Position numbers and translations under genes: made by a program. DNA of 64,000 nt, from positions 32,635,578 to 32,699,577 of the forward strand of contig CM043871.1 in the NCBI GenBank assembly GCA_023846275.1, in the 5' to 3' direction. This document shows, piece after piece, positions 37,341 to 49,698 of the stretch. The notes beneath the pieces are model-generated. The model saw only the letters and a program-made list of their open reading frames with translations. It was not told the origin of the DNA and made no database searches. The DNA comes from Vanilla planifolia (taxonomy: Eukaryota; Streptophyta; Magnoliopsida; Asparagales; Orchidaceae). Positions within the stretch are counted from its first letter, which is position 1. The number at the start of each line of letters is the position of its first letter.

Positions 37341-37699
37341 TTTGTATCCCAAACCAACCTTTCTCAAATTTAGTGTCATGTCATCTAATTTTTTTTACCT
37401 TTTTTTTTAATTTTTGAAAACTATTTCATTATTTTTAGTAAGAACCAAGGAAAGAGCCTTTTATTTTTAAAACTTTTTTTACATCCTCAATTATTTAAAA
37501 ACTACAACATAAGAAATTGTCAAATATTTATAAAAAATCACTCTAAAATCCCATTCACAAATCAAAAAACCATCTTTAATATTTAAAATAATAAATGCCT
37601 TTAAATATCAAGGATTACAAGCATTCTCAAAATAACCATTTTATATCATCTCTTTAGGGCTCTATACCTCTAGAAAGCATCAAACATAAAATATATACA

Positions 37700-38360
37700 T
37701 ATATATAATATGAGACTAAAAGTTACTATAAATATAAGAAGATTGGGCATAAAAACTACTAGTGTAAGTATATGTTGAATCTTGAGAAGGAAAAATGAGA
37801 GGAATTAAAATATAAATAATTAAAAATTATTTTCTTTAAAGATAAAGAGAAAAAATATGATAAGAAGATTGATTTAAAAGAAATTAAACCTATTATTAAT
37901 AGATATGAAGAAATATACAAAAAAGAAAATTTACATTAAGAAATAAAATTAACCCATGACCTAAGGCATAAAAAATACTAAAAAAGTTTTAGACAAGTCT
38001 ATGCATATTGTTATTTTTTTCTATGTGCATTTCAAAATGAATTTTAGTGCATGCTTTATTTAATTAAGAAACAAATTGGCTCTAATAATTCTAAGTATAC
38101 TAAATTATTGAAAAATATTGAGTTTCTAATAAAAGCTGATATGAGAGACAAATTATTATTGTCCATTTACTCAGAACATTATATCATTTTACAATTCAAA
38201 ACTTTTAACATAAGAACATTTGGATTATGTAGGAATGAGTGTTACAATATATGTTTTAGATATATCATCATATACACGTCATAAAACTGTCATTGATGTT
38301 GAGTTTTCCTTATTTTATAAAGGACTAATGCATAGAAAAAAACTATACATAAATTATGCT
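37700..38360 (+). pseudogene. CCHC and protease-like fragment, copy 1
   Basis: A Cys/His-poor zinc-knuckle remnant (KYKKIGHKNY followed by C) near 37.74 kb is followed by a lysine-rich linker. Then comes a frame at 38051-38284 with FKTFNIRTFGLC, where a retroviral-type aspartic protease would carry its DTG. The order capsid-end, CCHC, protease occurs in plant pararetroviruses and in LTR retroelements. I lean towards an old pararetroviral insertion, but the DTG triad is not present and no RT follows. Similar sequence recurs at 47450-48100. Confidence 0.35.
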
Positions 38361-38639
38361 CATACCAAATGTGATTAATAATTTTTTAATATTTTTTACC
38401 TAAGTATTTTAGTTATTATATTTTATCTGATATTATTCTTACAAGTTTGTTTCTTTTAGTTTTTAGACGTATTAAAAGGATCAAGCCTACTTGATGTCTT
38501 AATTTCTAAAAAGGATCTATACAAATTGATGTTAAGTTTGATGAAGATGCACTTGGAGTACAATTCTACAGGATAGAGTTTCTCTTAAAGGGCAAACTAA
38601 TAAAAAATAGATTATATCACATATGATACTAATTTGATC

Positions 38640-39065
38640 TAATAAGCCAAATTAAATTGTTTTTCTATTTATTTCACACTTTTGTTTATTATGCATTTTA
38701 CTGGGTCATTTATGAGAGTTTTAGGAATTTTTATTTTGTTTAATTTATTTTTTTTATTTTATTAAGTAGGAGTATTGTTATAATTTTTTCTTTCAAGCAA
38801 GGGTTCTCCTTTATATCTATAAATATGTTTGTCATGGAATGAAAGATAACAGGATTTTGACTTGGCATTGTGTTTTCCAAAGGCTATCGTTTCTTCTCAT
38901 GCAAGCATGCATAAGATGGGCTCTAATTTAGGGTTTTCATGTTATGATCTAAGCATCTAAATTGTGATTTATATTATTCACTCTTTTGGAATTAGAGTTT
39001 AGTTATGATCTAGCTTTAGAAGTTCCCCCTATGCCTTCTCCATTAATTTTTGATATCAAAGCCAA
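38640..39065 (+). repeat. LTR-end-like block with primer-binding-site-like sequence, copy 1
   Basis: TGATATCAAAGC at 39051-39062 differs at two of twelve bases from TGGTATCAGAGC, the sequence that plant LTR retroelements and pararetroviruses use to bind initiator tRNA-Met. The 60 bp before it (TATGATCTAGCTTTAGAAG and onward to CTTCTCCATTAATTTT) resemble those before the second site near 45.51 kb. Further upstream is leader-like sequence with GTTTGTCATGGAATGAAAGA. Confidence 0.35.
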
Positions 39066-42000
39066 GTTGAAATCTAGTTATAGGAGTTCCACTTACTTAT
39101 TATTCATTAATTTCATGTTTGCTATATTCAATGTCTAAAGAGGAGACTATGTTAGTTAAAAGTCCAAATCATTTTAGAATCAATCAAGGCCATGGAAGAA
39201 AGGGTTTTTACATTAATTGCACACTTACATTCCCTTATCACATAATCATGAGCTCTTATTTCTAATTATTAACATTCTTAATTAATTTTTTTGTGTATTT
39301 GACATTGTATATTTATTCAAGTTGAATGTGTATCTTACTCTATCAACTTTTTATACTTTTCTCTTTGTGAGGGACCTTCTTGGTTAAACATGTAAGCAAG
39401 AACTGAAGCCTATTGTGGGCCTTAGAGTCTGGAAAGAAGTGCCAATCTTCAAGTATTGAAAGTGTGGAGGGATTTTTTGTCGTTTATCCATAAAAAAAAC
39501 CCTTCATAATAAGTTATTTCTTAAACTATGCAAAACTAAGAAGTTTTTCCACTTGGTTACAATAAGAGTGAAAAAGTAAGAAGTTTTTCCACTTGATTAC
39601 AATAGGAGTGAAAAAGTATTGCTTTGTTGAATCTTGACCATAGTGCTTTCATTGATGATAATAAATTACAAGTATTTCTAAAAAATTTGTATAAGTGAAT
39701 TTTCAAATTTTAGATAGCTAATGCTCGTGTTCATGGAAGAACTTAAAGAGAAAAACGAGTAAATATCAAATCCTATGAAGATTATCTCAATTTGAGTGAG
39801 AAACAGACAAAACATTTATTTTGAGTTTAATTTTAAGTGTTTTAATTTTAGTTAAATTAAAAATATTAAGCTTGATTGAAATCATTATTATAATGCATAA
39901 AATATAAATTTTATTTAAGTTAATCCTCTTCAAAAAAATATTTAAGTTTCTAACATATTTGATCATCTTACTTTGACCATCTTAACAAGCATTTCACAGT
40001 GATCATATCTTTAAAAATATTCTTTTAATAAATTTTTATAAAAGGAACATTATAATAATTAATTAGTAAAAAATAATAATATTAATAAAAATTAAAATAA
40101 TAAAAAAAATATTTTTACTAAGCTAAACTATCTTAAACTTAAATCTAAAGTGTAGGGTCAGAGCACAATGTCTAAACCTAGCTCATTATGCTTATTAAGT
40201 TAGAACACAACTATCAAACCATATTTAACACAATTATAATTAGGCCTTTCTCTTGATTCTCTTAATAAATCAATCAACTACTAGTAGTGCGAGTGATTAA
40301 TTCTCAAGTAAACTAGGAGGCAACCAATCCCAAGTAATAAGCTAACTAAGAGGTGTAGGCAAAGAGTTATAAGCACATATTAATAAGCCATGTGGGACTA
40401 AACATAAAGCTTCATTCACTCAGTTAACATCTGAATTGCGAAAGTGAATGTGTGTTAATTCAATCAGTCATCAAATCACATTATTTTACAATTGTTGGTC
40501 CACATTTAATCTACATGTAAAACTAAATCTAACCATTCAATCACAATGAGACAAACCAAATCTATTATTTTTTTTGAAATAGTACCAGTTTAATTTAATT
40601 CATTCGATCAAGCATAATTGAACAGTCCATAATACTTCTGATCATGTGACTCTTATACAAAAGCTCTATTTTAGTTATTATTTTCAAGTCATTAGAATTT
40701 TATTTAAATACTAAGTTTCTAATAAAAAAAATTAATTAATATAAGCATTCATGTCTAATTGATTAGTTTGATTAGAAAATTTTTAAGTCATTCAAGTTGT
40801 TAGTAGTCGGGGCTCATTATTGCATCCATTTGCTATAGCTTCAGTTATCAAACTTTAAATTCTACTTTCTTCTTAAAACAACTAAGCTCTCAATTTTTTT
40901 TTTATTTTTAATTAGTTTAATTAAATAATTTTATCTCATTAAAAATTTCATTAAGCATAAGAATTTTAATTGTATTAAGTTTGATTTTGTGTCATCAAAT
41001 TCTTTTCTCTTGTTATTAATTTTATTTTGTTATAAGGTTATTGTAGCTTATCTCTTTTATTTTATTATTATGAGGGTTTAACTTACCTATTTTCTGGTAA
41101 AAAAAACTTATATGAATGTGTTTTATTTTTTCTTATTTTTTTAGAGTGGACATAAGCTTGATTTTTAAGCAAAACCTCCTAAAAATCATTATTATACATT
41201 TTAATAAATATTCATATTTTATTTTATAATTTTCATAAAACTTTATTATCAAAAGAAAATTGACATTAGCGTAAAGCTTTTAAAATCATGCTCAAACTTA
41301 TCAAAAATTACTTTGAAATATTTTCTATAAAATCAAAATTTTTATTCTTAGCAACCTCTTACTAAATCAAACATAATAAAGAAAAAGTAAACTCATGCTA
41401 GTTGGTCTGAGAGTAAATGTAGGTTCATTAAATAAGAGCTAATCTACTTAAAATTTCTTATACTTTCCATTCCATATTATTTTTTTGCAATTTTTTATTT
41501 ATATGCTAAATGCTATAAATTCATTTTTTTGCATGTTTTGAGAAAGTGAAATAAACATTTGAACTCTTATTGTACAAGCTTTAAAAATACCAGTTCACCA
41601 CCTTTCCCTCCTTAGTGTGCCACGTGAGTCCAATGACATCTTTTCCTACACCTAATAATAATAAACCTCTTGATTTGATTTAGTTTTAAGGCCAAAATCC
41701 TTCTCCTTCCTACATTTACTAGAAACCTAAAAATTGTAAATTTTCTATATTATGAACATTAACATTGTCAAATAAATTCCAAATATAATAAAATTCCATA
41801 AAGGGAGAAACAAAAATCCCAACAACTTTTAAGTATAATTTTGATTTTGAAACCATTATCATGGACTTTTCCTTGTTATAAATCATTGATATTAGAATTT
41901 AGAGTTTTACTCAATCAGCCTATAGTTGTCCTTATCAATGTTATTCATATTGTTTTGAAAATTTTAGAACCTACTCTGCAATCATAAGGTTGAAATTTTG

Positions 42001-43080
42001 ATATTCAAAGTTATCTAAAAATTATTTCTCTTTCATTATGTTTTGTTTCTCCTATTATTTGTTTAGATTTAAGGTAGATTTTCTATTTTCACCACATTTC
42101 ATTCTACATTTCTATCATTATTTTTAATGCTTTTTTCCTTCACCATTGTCTATCTTAGCTTCTAACATCACTATCATTTCCATTATATGACTAAAAAATT
42201 AAAAAAAAAATTGATGATTCCCTTTCAAATTGGAGGTTGATAGGATGCAAATTCACATCTTTCCTTTTACGATAGATTATATGATCTAATTATGGTCAAA
42301 GCTATTCAAAGAAACTTTTCAAGCAATGGTGGTAAAAATAAGGTAAAGGCCTGTCCTAAAAATTAGATTATACTATTATGATTTAAAGATCTAATTTAAT
42401 TTGATGATGAAAATAATAGACAAGTTTTTGTGGCACAAGGGGGTTAAACTATTTGATTACATGAACAATTAGCATAATCAATTTATGTTAGCATCATTTA
42501 AAGGGTTTTATTATTTCATAATCAATCCTACATTCCCTTAAATAGATTTTGTCAATATAATGCCTTGAGGTCCTTCTAGAGTGTGAACACAATACTAATA
42601 AATATTAAGATGGGATTGAATGACAAAACACCATAATGGGAATCAACTCTTTCTTGTTGCAACAAAGATTAAGCATAAATTATGGTAGATAGAAATCACC
42701 ACACTAAAGGTAAACATAGGAAAACTCTAAGAAAATTTCGAATTTTATTAGAAAACAATCCCAATTCCAAGGTATAAGGAATAACTCAGCACAAAGGACC
42801 CTCTTAATAGCCCTTCCCCATTAGTGAAAATACATGTTCTTCCTTGATCTACAATTTACCGTAAGCTCTTTCAAACATGATAACTTATTTCTTACAACAA
42901 CTAATGTAATTCTAAAACGTTTACTTTTGTACAATAATTGAAATGAGAAATTATGTACTTGAGTTAGTAAATATTTATATTTTTAATTAATAAAATTGAT
43001 ATTTTGAGAAGTGATATGACAAAATAAAATAATAATATTTTGATTGTCTCAGAAGATGTGATAATTTATTAAATATATCA
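39065..43080. other. AT-rich intergenic DNA, no gene recognised
   Basis: Apart from the 40 bp tandem duplication at 39539-39618, I see long A/T-rich stretches, no domain and no convincing frame. If the block ending at 39065 is an LTR end, this would be its internal region, but no Gag or Pol sequence could be read. Confidence 0.5.
39539..39618. repeat. Tandem duplication, 40 bp unit, two copies
   Basis: Units 39539-39578 and 39579-39618 are head to tail and differ at two positions. Each begins AGAAGTTTTTCCACTTG and ends GAGTGAAAAAGTA. The high identity against a decayed background marks it as comparatively recent. Confidence 0.9.
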
Positions 43081-45240
43081 TATTTTGAAATTAAGTATAT
43101 TATTGGAAATAGTTCAATACAAGGAATCTAAAAATATTTATTTTGTGATTTTAGAAGATCCAATTATTTGCTTTGAATTTTTTTTAAAAAAAACAAGAAA
43201 GGGCAAGAGATATGTTGGGATGATGTGCTTAGACTTGCCAACTATAGCTAAGGAGCTAGATAATTAATTTAGCAAAGAAAGAAAAATAGCAAAATAGAGA
43301 AACAAAACAAAATAAAAAAGAATTGTAATATAGCAAGGAAGAGATGAAGGAATCTTAAAGAAAGAATTAGGAGAAGATTTTCAAATATTGTAGGATGAAG
43401 AAGATGAGCAAGATATGATTTTAATTGAGGTTGAATCATTATTTGAATTGGTTTGTAATTTTGCATGCTTTTGAGATCATGTAAACTCAAAAATTTGGAA
43501 GAGAAAGCTTTAGATTTGTTTAATGCAATATATGATGTTTGTTTGGAATTAGAATATGTTTTGTTAAAAAATGAAAATAAAATCTTAAGAATTCTATTTA
43601 AATTAAGCTTAGAAATGAATTGAAAAAAATAAGGGAAGAAGGGATAAGTTCTCCCATTCACTCAAAGTTCGATGCATCATACATCAAACTCAATAGATAA
43701 TATGTCATGAAGATCCATAACATAAGCTGAGTTGACAGATGGTACTATGGTGGATTGGACAGTCTAATGGGTTTGTCCAATCAGCTTTAAATTTTTAAAT
43801 TTTGTATGTTTTTTAAAACAAGTAGTTGTGATAAAAAGGGAATTAGAGATATGTGACATTTGGTATTTTGAGGAAAATGAAAATTAGTAAACATGTATTT
43901 AACACCAAAATGATGAGATTGTGTTGGTTGTGCATAACTTGTCTTAGATAGATTTAAATTGATTGTAATAAATAAAATAGTTATCTTATTAATGAAAAAA
44001 AATATTCATGTAATCATGTTAAACATGGCATTATGTGATTAAATGTTTGTGTTTATGTAATTGATTAAGTTTTTTATGTATGACAATAGCATAGAATAGT
44101 AGCATACAAATGTTATACTTTATATAATGGAAATACCAAAACATAAAGAAAAAAAATGACAAGAATGAAAAAAATAAAAGACAATGAGAAAGAGAAAAAA
44201 AGAAAGAAAAGATATAGATAGGTTATATGAGCCTTATGTGTATATCATCTATGCTAGTATTATGTATGACATGATATGATATAGTAATAAACCATGAGAT
44301 AAAATGAGATGATAAATGATATTGAATTTTTCTAAAATATTATCCCATGACTATCATTATTTATAAGTAAGCACAAACACTGTGTAAGACTTGATGGACA
44401 TCGATTATAGAACATGCTATAAGAAGGCATCATAGATCTTATTCTCAACTACTATTAGTACTTTGTATAATGCAAAATATATTAAGCTCTGCTACTATTA
44501 GTACCTTGTGTAAGGATAACATATAAATATGATACGATTGATATAGCTTATCAAGTTTGATATACTTATAATTTAAGATCTATATATAATATTATAAAAT
44601 AATAAATAAAGATGAGATTATGCAAAGATAAGTTAATTATGATTTAGAAAACCTAAGATCTTATATATTGAATTCATAATAAGTATGAGAAATATTGAAA
44701 AAAAAATAATTCATGAATAATATGAAAGTAAAAATATAAATGATTTGAAAAACATAATGTACTTATTGGTATATTGTTTAAGATAATACAAGATATTCAT
44801 TTGCTCATTTTAGATATACTTATGCATAAGTTTTTTATAAATGATATTTTTATTATTGCATTTTATTATTATTTTATATTAAAATATTATTTATATAGAG
44901 AGATTTACTTATTATGCTGTGTAAGACTCCTTTACATATATTATAAATCATGTCATGGATACACACAAAGAGGGTGATCAAAGTGACATATGAGCTAAGT
45001 CTTATACTTTCAAGAGACATGTTTTGAAGAGTCTTACTAATAAAAGAAATGCTACATTAGGATGATGATTGAGTTGATCCAATAGATTGTAATTATCTTT
45101 TATTTAGTTTATTATATTTTTATTTTATTATTTATTATAATATCATGTATATATATACATATTAGATTCTTATAATATTGTATTCTTTTTTGCATATTTT
45201 ATTATTTTTTTATATTTTTATTAAAAAACATTATCATTTT
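43080..45240. other. AT-rich intergenic DNA, no gene recognised
   Basis: A 130-codon minus-strand frame (43269-43661) is the shadow of an A-rich plus strand and is low-complexity. The plus strand there shows fragments like LEEKALDLF that could be an old Gag, without firm support. A small duplication (ACTATTAGTAC, near 44.45 and 44.50 kb) is present. Nothing else was recognised. Confidence 0.5.
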
Positions 45241-45525
45241 CTTTTTAATCTAGATTTAGTATTATAATTTATTTAAGTCTTGCTATCAATGAAAGATTTT
45301 TTGGCTGGGGATATTACTTCTAAAAGCTGATTTTTTTTATCATATATGCATATACAACTCAAGATTACAATCTAGGTTTGTCAACTTGCAATCTAAGATT
45401 CAAGTTACAATTCATATTTATTCTTTGTCAACATTATTATCCCTATTATCCTTGCATTCTATCTCTGATCTTGCTAAAGGAGTTCCTCTTGTTCCTTCTT
45501 CATCAATTTTTGTATTAGAGTATTA
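45240..45525 (+). repeat. LTR-end-like block with primer-binding-site-like sequence, copy 2
   Basis: TTGTATTAGAGT at 45510-45521 is a weaker relative of TGGTATCAGAGC (three differences). It is preceded by GATCTTGCTAAAGGAGTTCC and CTTCTTCATCAATTTT, which align with the block before 39051. The leader shares a TATCAATGAAAGA-like phrase with copy 1. The two copies are in direct orientation about 6.5 kb apart. Confidence 0.3.
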
Positions 45526-47450
45526 TTTATTTATTAATAATTGGGTATAAAATCTAGATTTTCTCTCCATCATTTTTAGAATCAGACCTTCCCTTATGGC
45601 ATTCCAACCACTATGATGATCTACCACTACCACCAATTAGAAGCTTTCAACAATTTTACCTTCATGGACTATAGCTTGATATTTTCCTTTCATCAATTGT
45701 TATGCTTCAATCGAATTTAGTCCTTCCAATTACTTCACTTCTACTTGGCAAAGGCAAAAAAGAGTTTTCCTTGGGTACTATGCCATCGACTATAGCTAAT
45801 CGCTACTACCAACACTCAACCACCACAACCAACCGCAAGAGCATGCTACAATAAGCCTTGATTGCTACTTAGCCTCAATTTTGCACATGTTGAGCCATGT
45901 ACAAAGACTACAAACACATCTCTCATTACACTCGCATTTTTATCATGCAACTGAGTCGCATCGGCCCTCTGCATTGGCCATTCTATGCCTAACTGACCAT
46001 ATGCAATCAAGCACAAACCCTAGGCCCTTCCTCAACTTTTTTCCCTTGAAGAAACAAACTTGTCATACAAATGAAACCCTAGGACTAAACCAATGCAAGA
46101 ATCAAATCAGTCCAATGTACTTTAAACTAACATGTGTTGTCCTCATGTCTTTTCATGAACCACTCATGCCAAACCTCCTATGCAGACCTAGTCCAACTAT
46201 GAAAGCATTGAAGCGAAGCATGAATTATATCAGATGCACATGTTTTGTACATGCAACTCTAAGGAACTGATCGAAGATAGAACTAGACCTTGCCCACAAC
46301 AATAAAGTAGACAAAAAATCAAGGTTATTTAAAATTTTATTTCAAATAATTTTGAGCTAGAAATTGTACATATGAACCAAACCTTCACCATAATATTTTT
46401 TAAAAGTTTAAATAGAGGTCATGTGTAAATGCTTGGTCTAAAATATGAAAGATTTGGTAAACAATGAGTCTACAAAAGAAGTAACCTTAAATTTGTTAGA
46501 TTATATTTTTCTTTCATTCAATATAATATCTCAACTTCAATATTATTATATTATGTTATAGTTGTGATACTCTTTAGGTTTTTACTTTGTTCACAAGCCT
46601 AATCATATCTTTTAGGAAAAATTTTTTGAAACATATGGGTGATAAGATAGTATTATATTATAATTTTTTTAGCTCGCCTAAAATATTATTAGCTTTAATA
46701 TTTAAGTTAAATTTGTAAGGAGAATTATTTAATAAAAGTCATATTACTTTTTATTATTATTCTTCGTCTATAATTATTAAAAAAGATTTAAAAATTACAT
46801 GATTTAGTCTTATTTTCTTTCAAGAATTATTTAATTAATTTAATTATATTTTTATTACATTATTTATAGTATTATTTTTGTTTAATAATGCATAAAATAG
46901 AGTTTTTGCACTTAAATTATATTATTTATTTATTATACTTTTTAGACCTAACCAAAATAAACTTTTAGACCACATTAAAAATAAAATTAATATATTTAAT
47001 ATTATTATAAATGAAAAACTAGATAAGTTAGGAGCTAAAATGATTATGTAAACTTTATAAAAAAATATCACACACACCATCAAATTTTTATTACTATCAT
47101 AACAAATTATATGAATAATTATGTAAATTAAAGCAAGGTGATTTTACTGTGATAAAATATTAAATATATTTAAAGATTTAAGAGTTAAGACTATATACTT
47201 TGTAAAGGATTAATAATTAACTAAAACTTTTTTTGGGACTTGAGCAAAATATTAAAATGGTTATTGAGTTGTATTATCCCTAAACACTTGAGAATGCTAC
47301 CGCTTAACTAGTAGAAATTTTAAAATTTGGTATCTATGAATTTCAAAGATAAACCATGAAGCTCATCTATAGAATCACTAAAGGAAATTACTAAGTTCAA
47401 TTTGTCTTCTTCATTTAAAACTCAAATACTTAAGAGTATCCTTAAAAATA
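45525..47450. other. Intergenic DNA, no gene recognised
   Basis: 45.6-46.3 kb is less AT-rich and contains a 129-codon plus-strand frame (45881-46270) with no domain, signal or splice context. I do not call it a gene. From 46.3 kb the DNA is strongly AT-rich with no content that I recognise. Confidence 0.5.
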
Positions 47451-48100
47451 ATCTTTATAGAAAGACTAAAATTTGACATCAATGTGAGAATATTAAACAG
47501 AAGCGTTATTTGTGTAAGTATATCTTAAAATTTGAAGAAAAATAATAAGTAAAATTAAAGTGAAAAAAATTAAAAGTTATTTTATTTATTAATAAGGAAG
47601 AAAAATAGAGGATAATAAGATTTATTTATAAGAAATTCAAATATTACTAATAAGAACAAAATGGTATAGAAAAATAAAATTACTTAAATAAAATAAAATT
47701 AACTTATGACTTGAGCCTTAAAAATTCTAAAAATATTTTAGAAGTATCTATACATATTATTTATGTCTTTTCTATGTACACCTCAAAATACTTTTTATTA
47801 TATACGTAATTTAATTAAGTAATAAATTTGGCATAATAATTCTAAATATGTTAAATCAATAAAATAATTTAGGTCTAAAAGAATTAGATGAGTGACTAAT
47901 TTTTTACATTATTTACCTAAAGAGATTTATCTATTTGCAATTCAGAATTTTTGACATAAAGAAATTTGAATTATAAAAGAATATGAGTGTAACTACATAT
48001 GTTATAGATTTTTCAACATATAAGTTTTATAAAAGTATCTTTGATATTGAGTTCTCTCTACGTTATGAAAGACTGGTGTATTAAAAGAATAAGTAAACTT
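47450..48100 (+). pseudogene. CCHC and protease-like fragment, copy 2
   Basis: This aligns with 37700-38360 along about 650 bp in the same orientation. The start reads CENIKQKRYLCK (zinc-knuckle remnant), preceded by LSSSFKTQILKSILKNNLY, a helical stretch like the end of a capsid/Gag domain. It has the same lysine-rich linker and the same block before the protease position. The closing phrase TTGATATTGAGTTCTCTCTA matches TTGATGTTGAGTTTTCCTTA of copy 1. Stops are frequent. Pararetroviral or LTR-element origin is possible. Confidence 0.35.
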
Positions 48101-49400
48101 TATTAGTAGCAAATATGAACTATGTTATGTAGCAAATATCAGATGCAAGAAAAATATTTGGAAAGTTTTGATATCTTTTAGAACCCCTTCCAAATTGAAG
48201 ACAAATAGTCTTACCCCTAAAGTCTGTTAAAGCATAATGTTTGCCTAGAACTTTGATCCCTTTCGAGTTTCCTTTATTATCTATATTTCTCTATCTCTCT
48301 CTCTTATATTCTCTTTTGTAAAAAAAAGGAAACTTAATTCCATCCCCTCAATGATCTCTTTCATAACCACCATTGACCTTATTACAAATTTTAGAAAGAT
48401 GTCCAAATGCTATTTTTGAACCACGTTCATAAATCTTACATATCGTAATTTAAACTTATCCATCCAAATTGACCTCTTCATCTCTAATATGAATCTAAAT
48501 AATTCAAAGTTTGTATCATCTAAAATTAAAGTTGATATATATCTACAAAAAATTGATCCATAGATTACTTTTGAATTTGAACACAACCCAACTTTGCATG
48601 ATGTGCAATGTTCGATCACTTGGTGCATGTGAAGATTTTCTGGACTTGATGATGAAAACTCTTCGTTTAATTGAATTTGGAGGTACTAACTAAAGCCCAA
48701 TCTAAAAATTTCTCAACAAAATGCTTAGTTGAACAAAACATCACTTTTTTCTCTTCTTCAACCATTTATTGGCATAATGTACTTATAAGAAAGATCAATA
48801 CATCATATGATAGACACAACAATCATTTAATATATTGATGGCCTTGGAAAAACAAATTAATCACATTTCTCCCAAGAACATCTAAAGAGTTGTTTTCAAA
48901 TCCTTCGATCACAAAACAACATTAATAAATGTCTCAAAGAAAACACTTTCAAAACAAAACTAAAAACCAATTTTAAATTCTAATCTAGTTTCATACTTCT
49001 CCCTAATCCCTAATTGATGCTATATTTTAATATATCAAAAAATAATAATAATAAATTAATTTATAATTTTTATTATTTTAAAAAATTTTAAATATTATTA
49101 AAATAATTAATTTTAAAAGACAAACAAATCATTGAAACTAGTGAACCTATCAAAACAATTAAATTTTAAAATTAAAAAATTAAATTAAATTCAAACCAAA
49201 AGAAAACATTTAAACTATAAGAGATGATGACATTAAAAATGATACATCTCCACTTCGATGAAACCAACTGAATTACCAAGTCCTTCAAATTCAGTCTGTT
49301 CTTTTGCCTTCATGAAAATGCAATAAAAGCATATTAAACACCCTTTACATAATATCTTTCTCACCATCAGTTCTTACATTAAATGATTTTTAATCATAAA
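48100..49400. other. AT-rich DNA downstream of the PP2C gene
   Basis: No domain recognised. The short frames at 48410-48628 and 48511-48693 lie on opposite strands of the same DNA and show no motif. The last few hundred bases before 49.4 kb may include the polyadenylation region of the PP2C gene, but I see no unambiguous signal. Confidence 0.5.
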
Positions 49401-49698
49401 CAGGTATTAAACATGCATCAAAACTTGCATTGACAAAAAGTCATTAGAACGAGAAAACCAACTTGCACAGAGCTTCTTGTTTTGAATATATTTTGACATA
49501 TCAACATAACAAATGACTGTATAATTAAGGTGAGCATAAAGACATCAGATGGAGGAAGAAACATTTGACTACAGGACCTGAGCAAGCATAGACTAATGAA
49601 CCTTAACAAGACTATTCCTCCCAAGGCAGATGAGCATTTCTTCAACCTCTATGAAGTCCATGTGTTAGTCGCAGCGAGAAGCAAAAGCACAACAAAGA

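Noticed and set aside
43269..43661. 130-codon minus-strand frame rich in Phe and Leu
   Set aside because: It is the complement of an A-rich plus-strand stretch. The apparent membrane segments result from poly-T composition.
45881..46270. 129-codon plus-strand open frame
   Set aside because: It is the longest frame outside real exons, but it has no recognisable motif, no promoter or splice evidence, and His/Thr/Ser-rich composition typical of non-coding translation.
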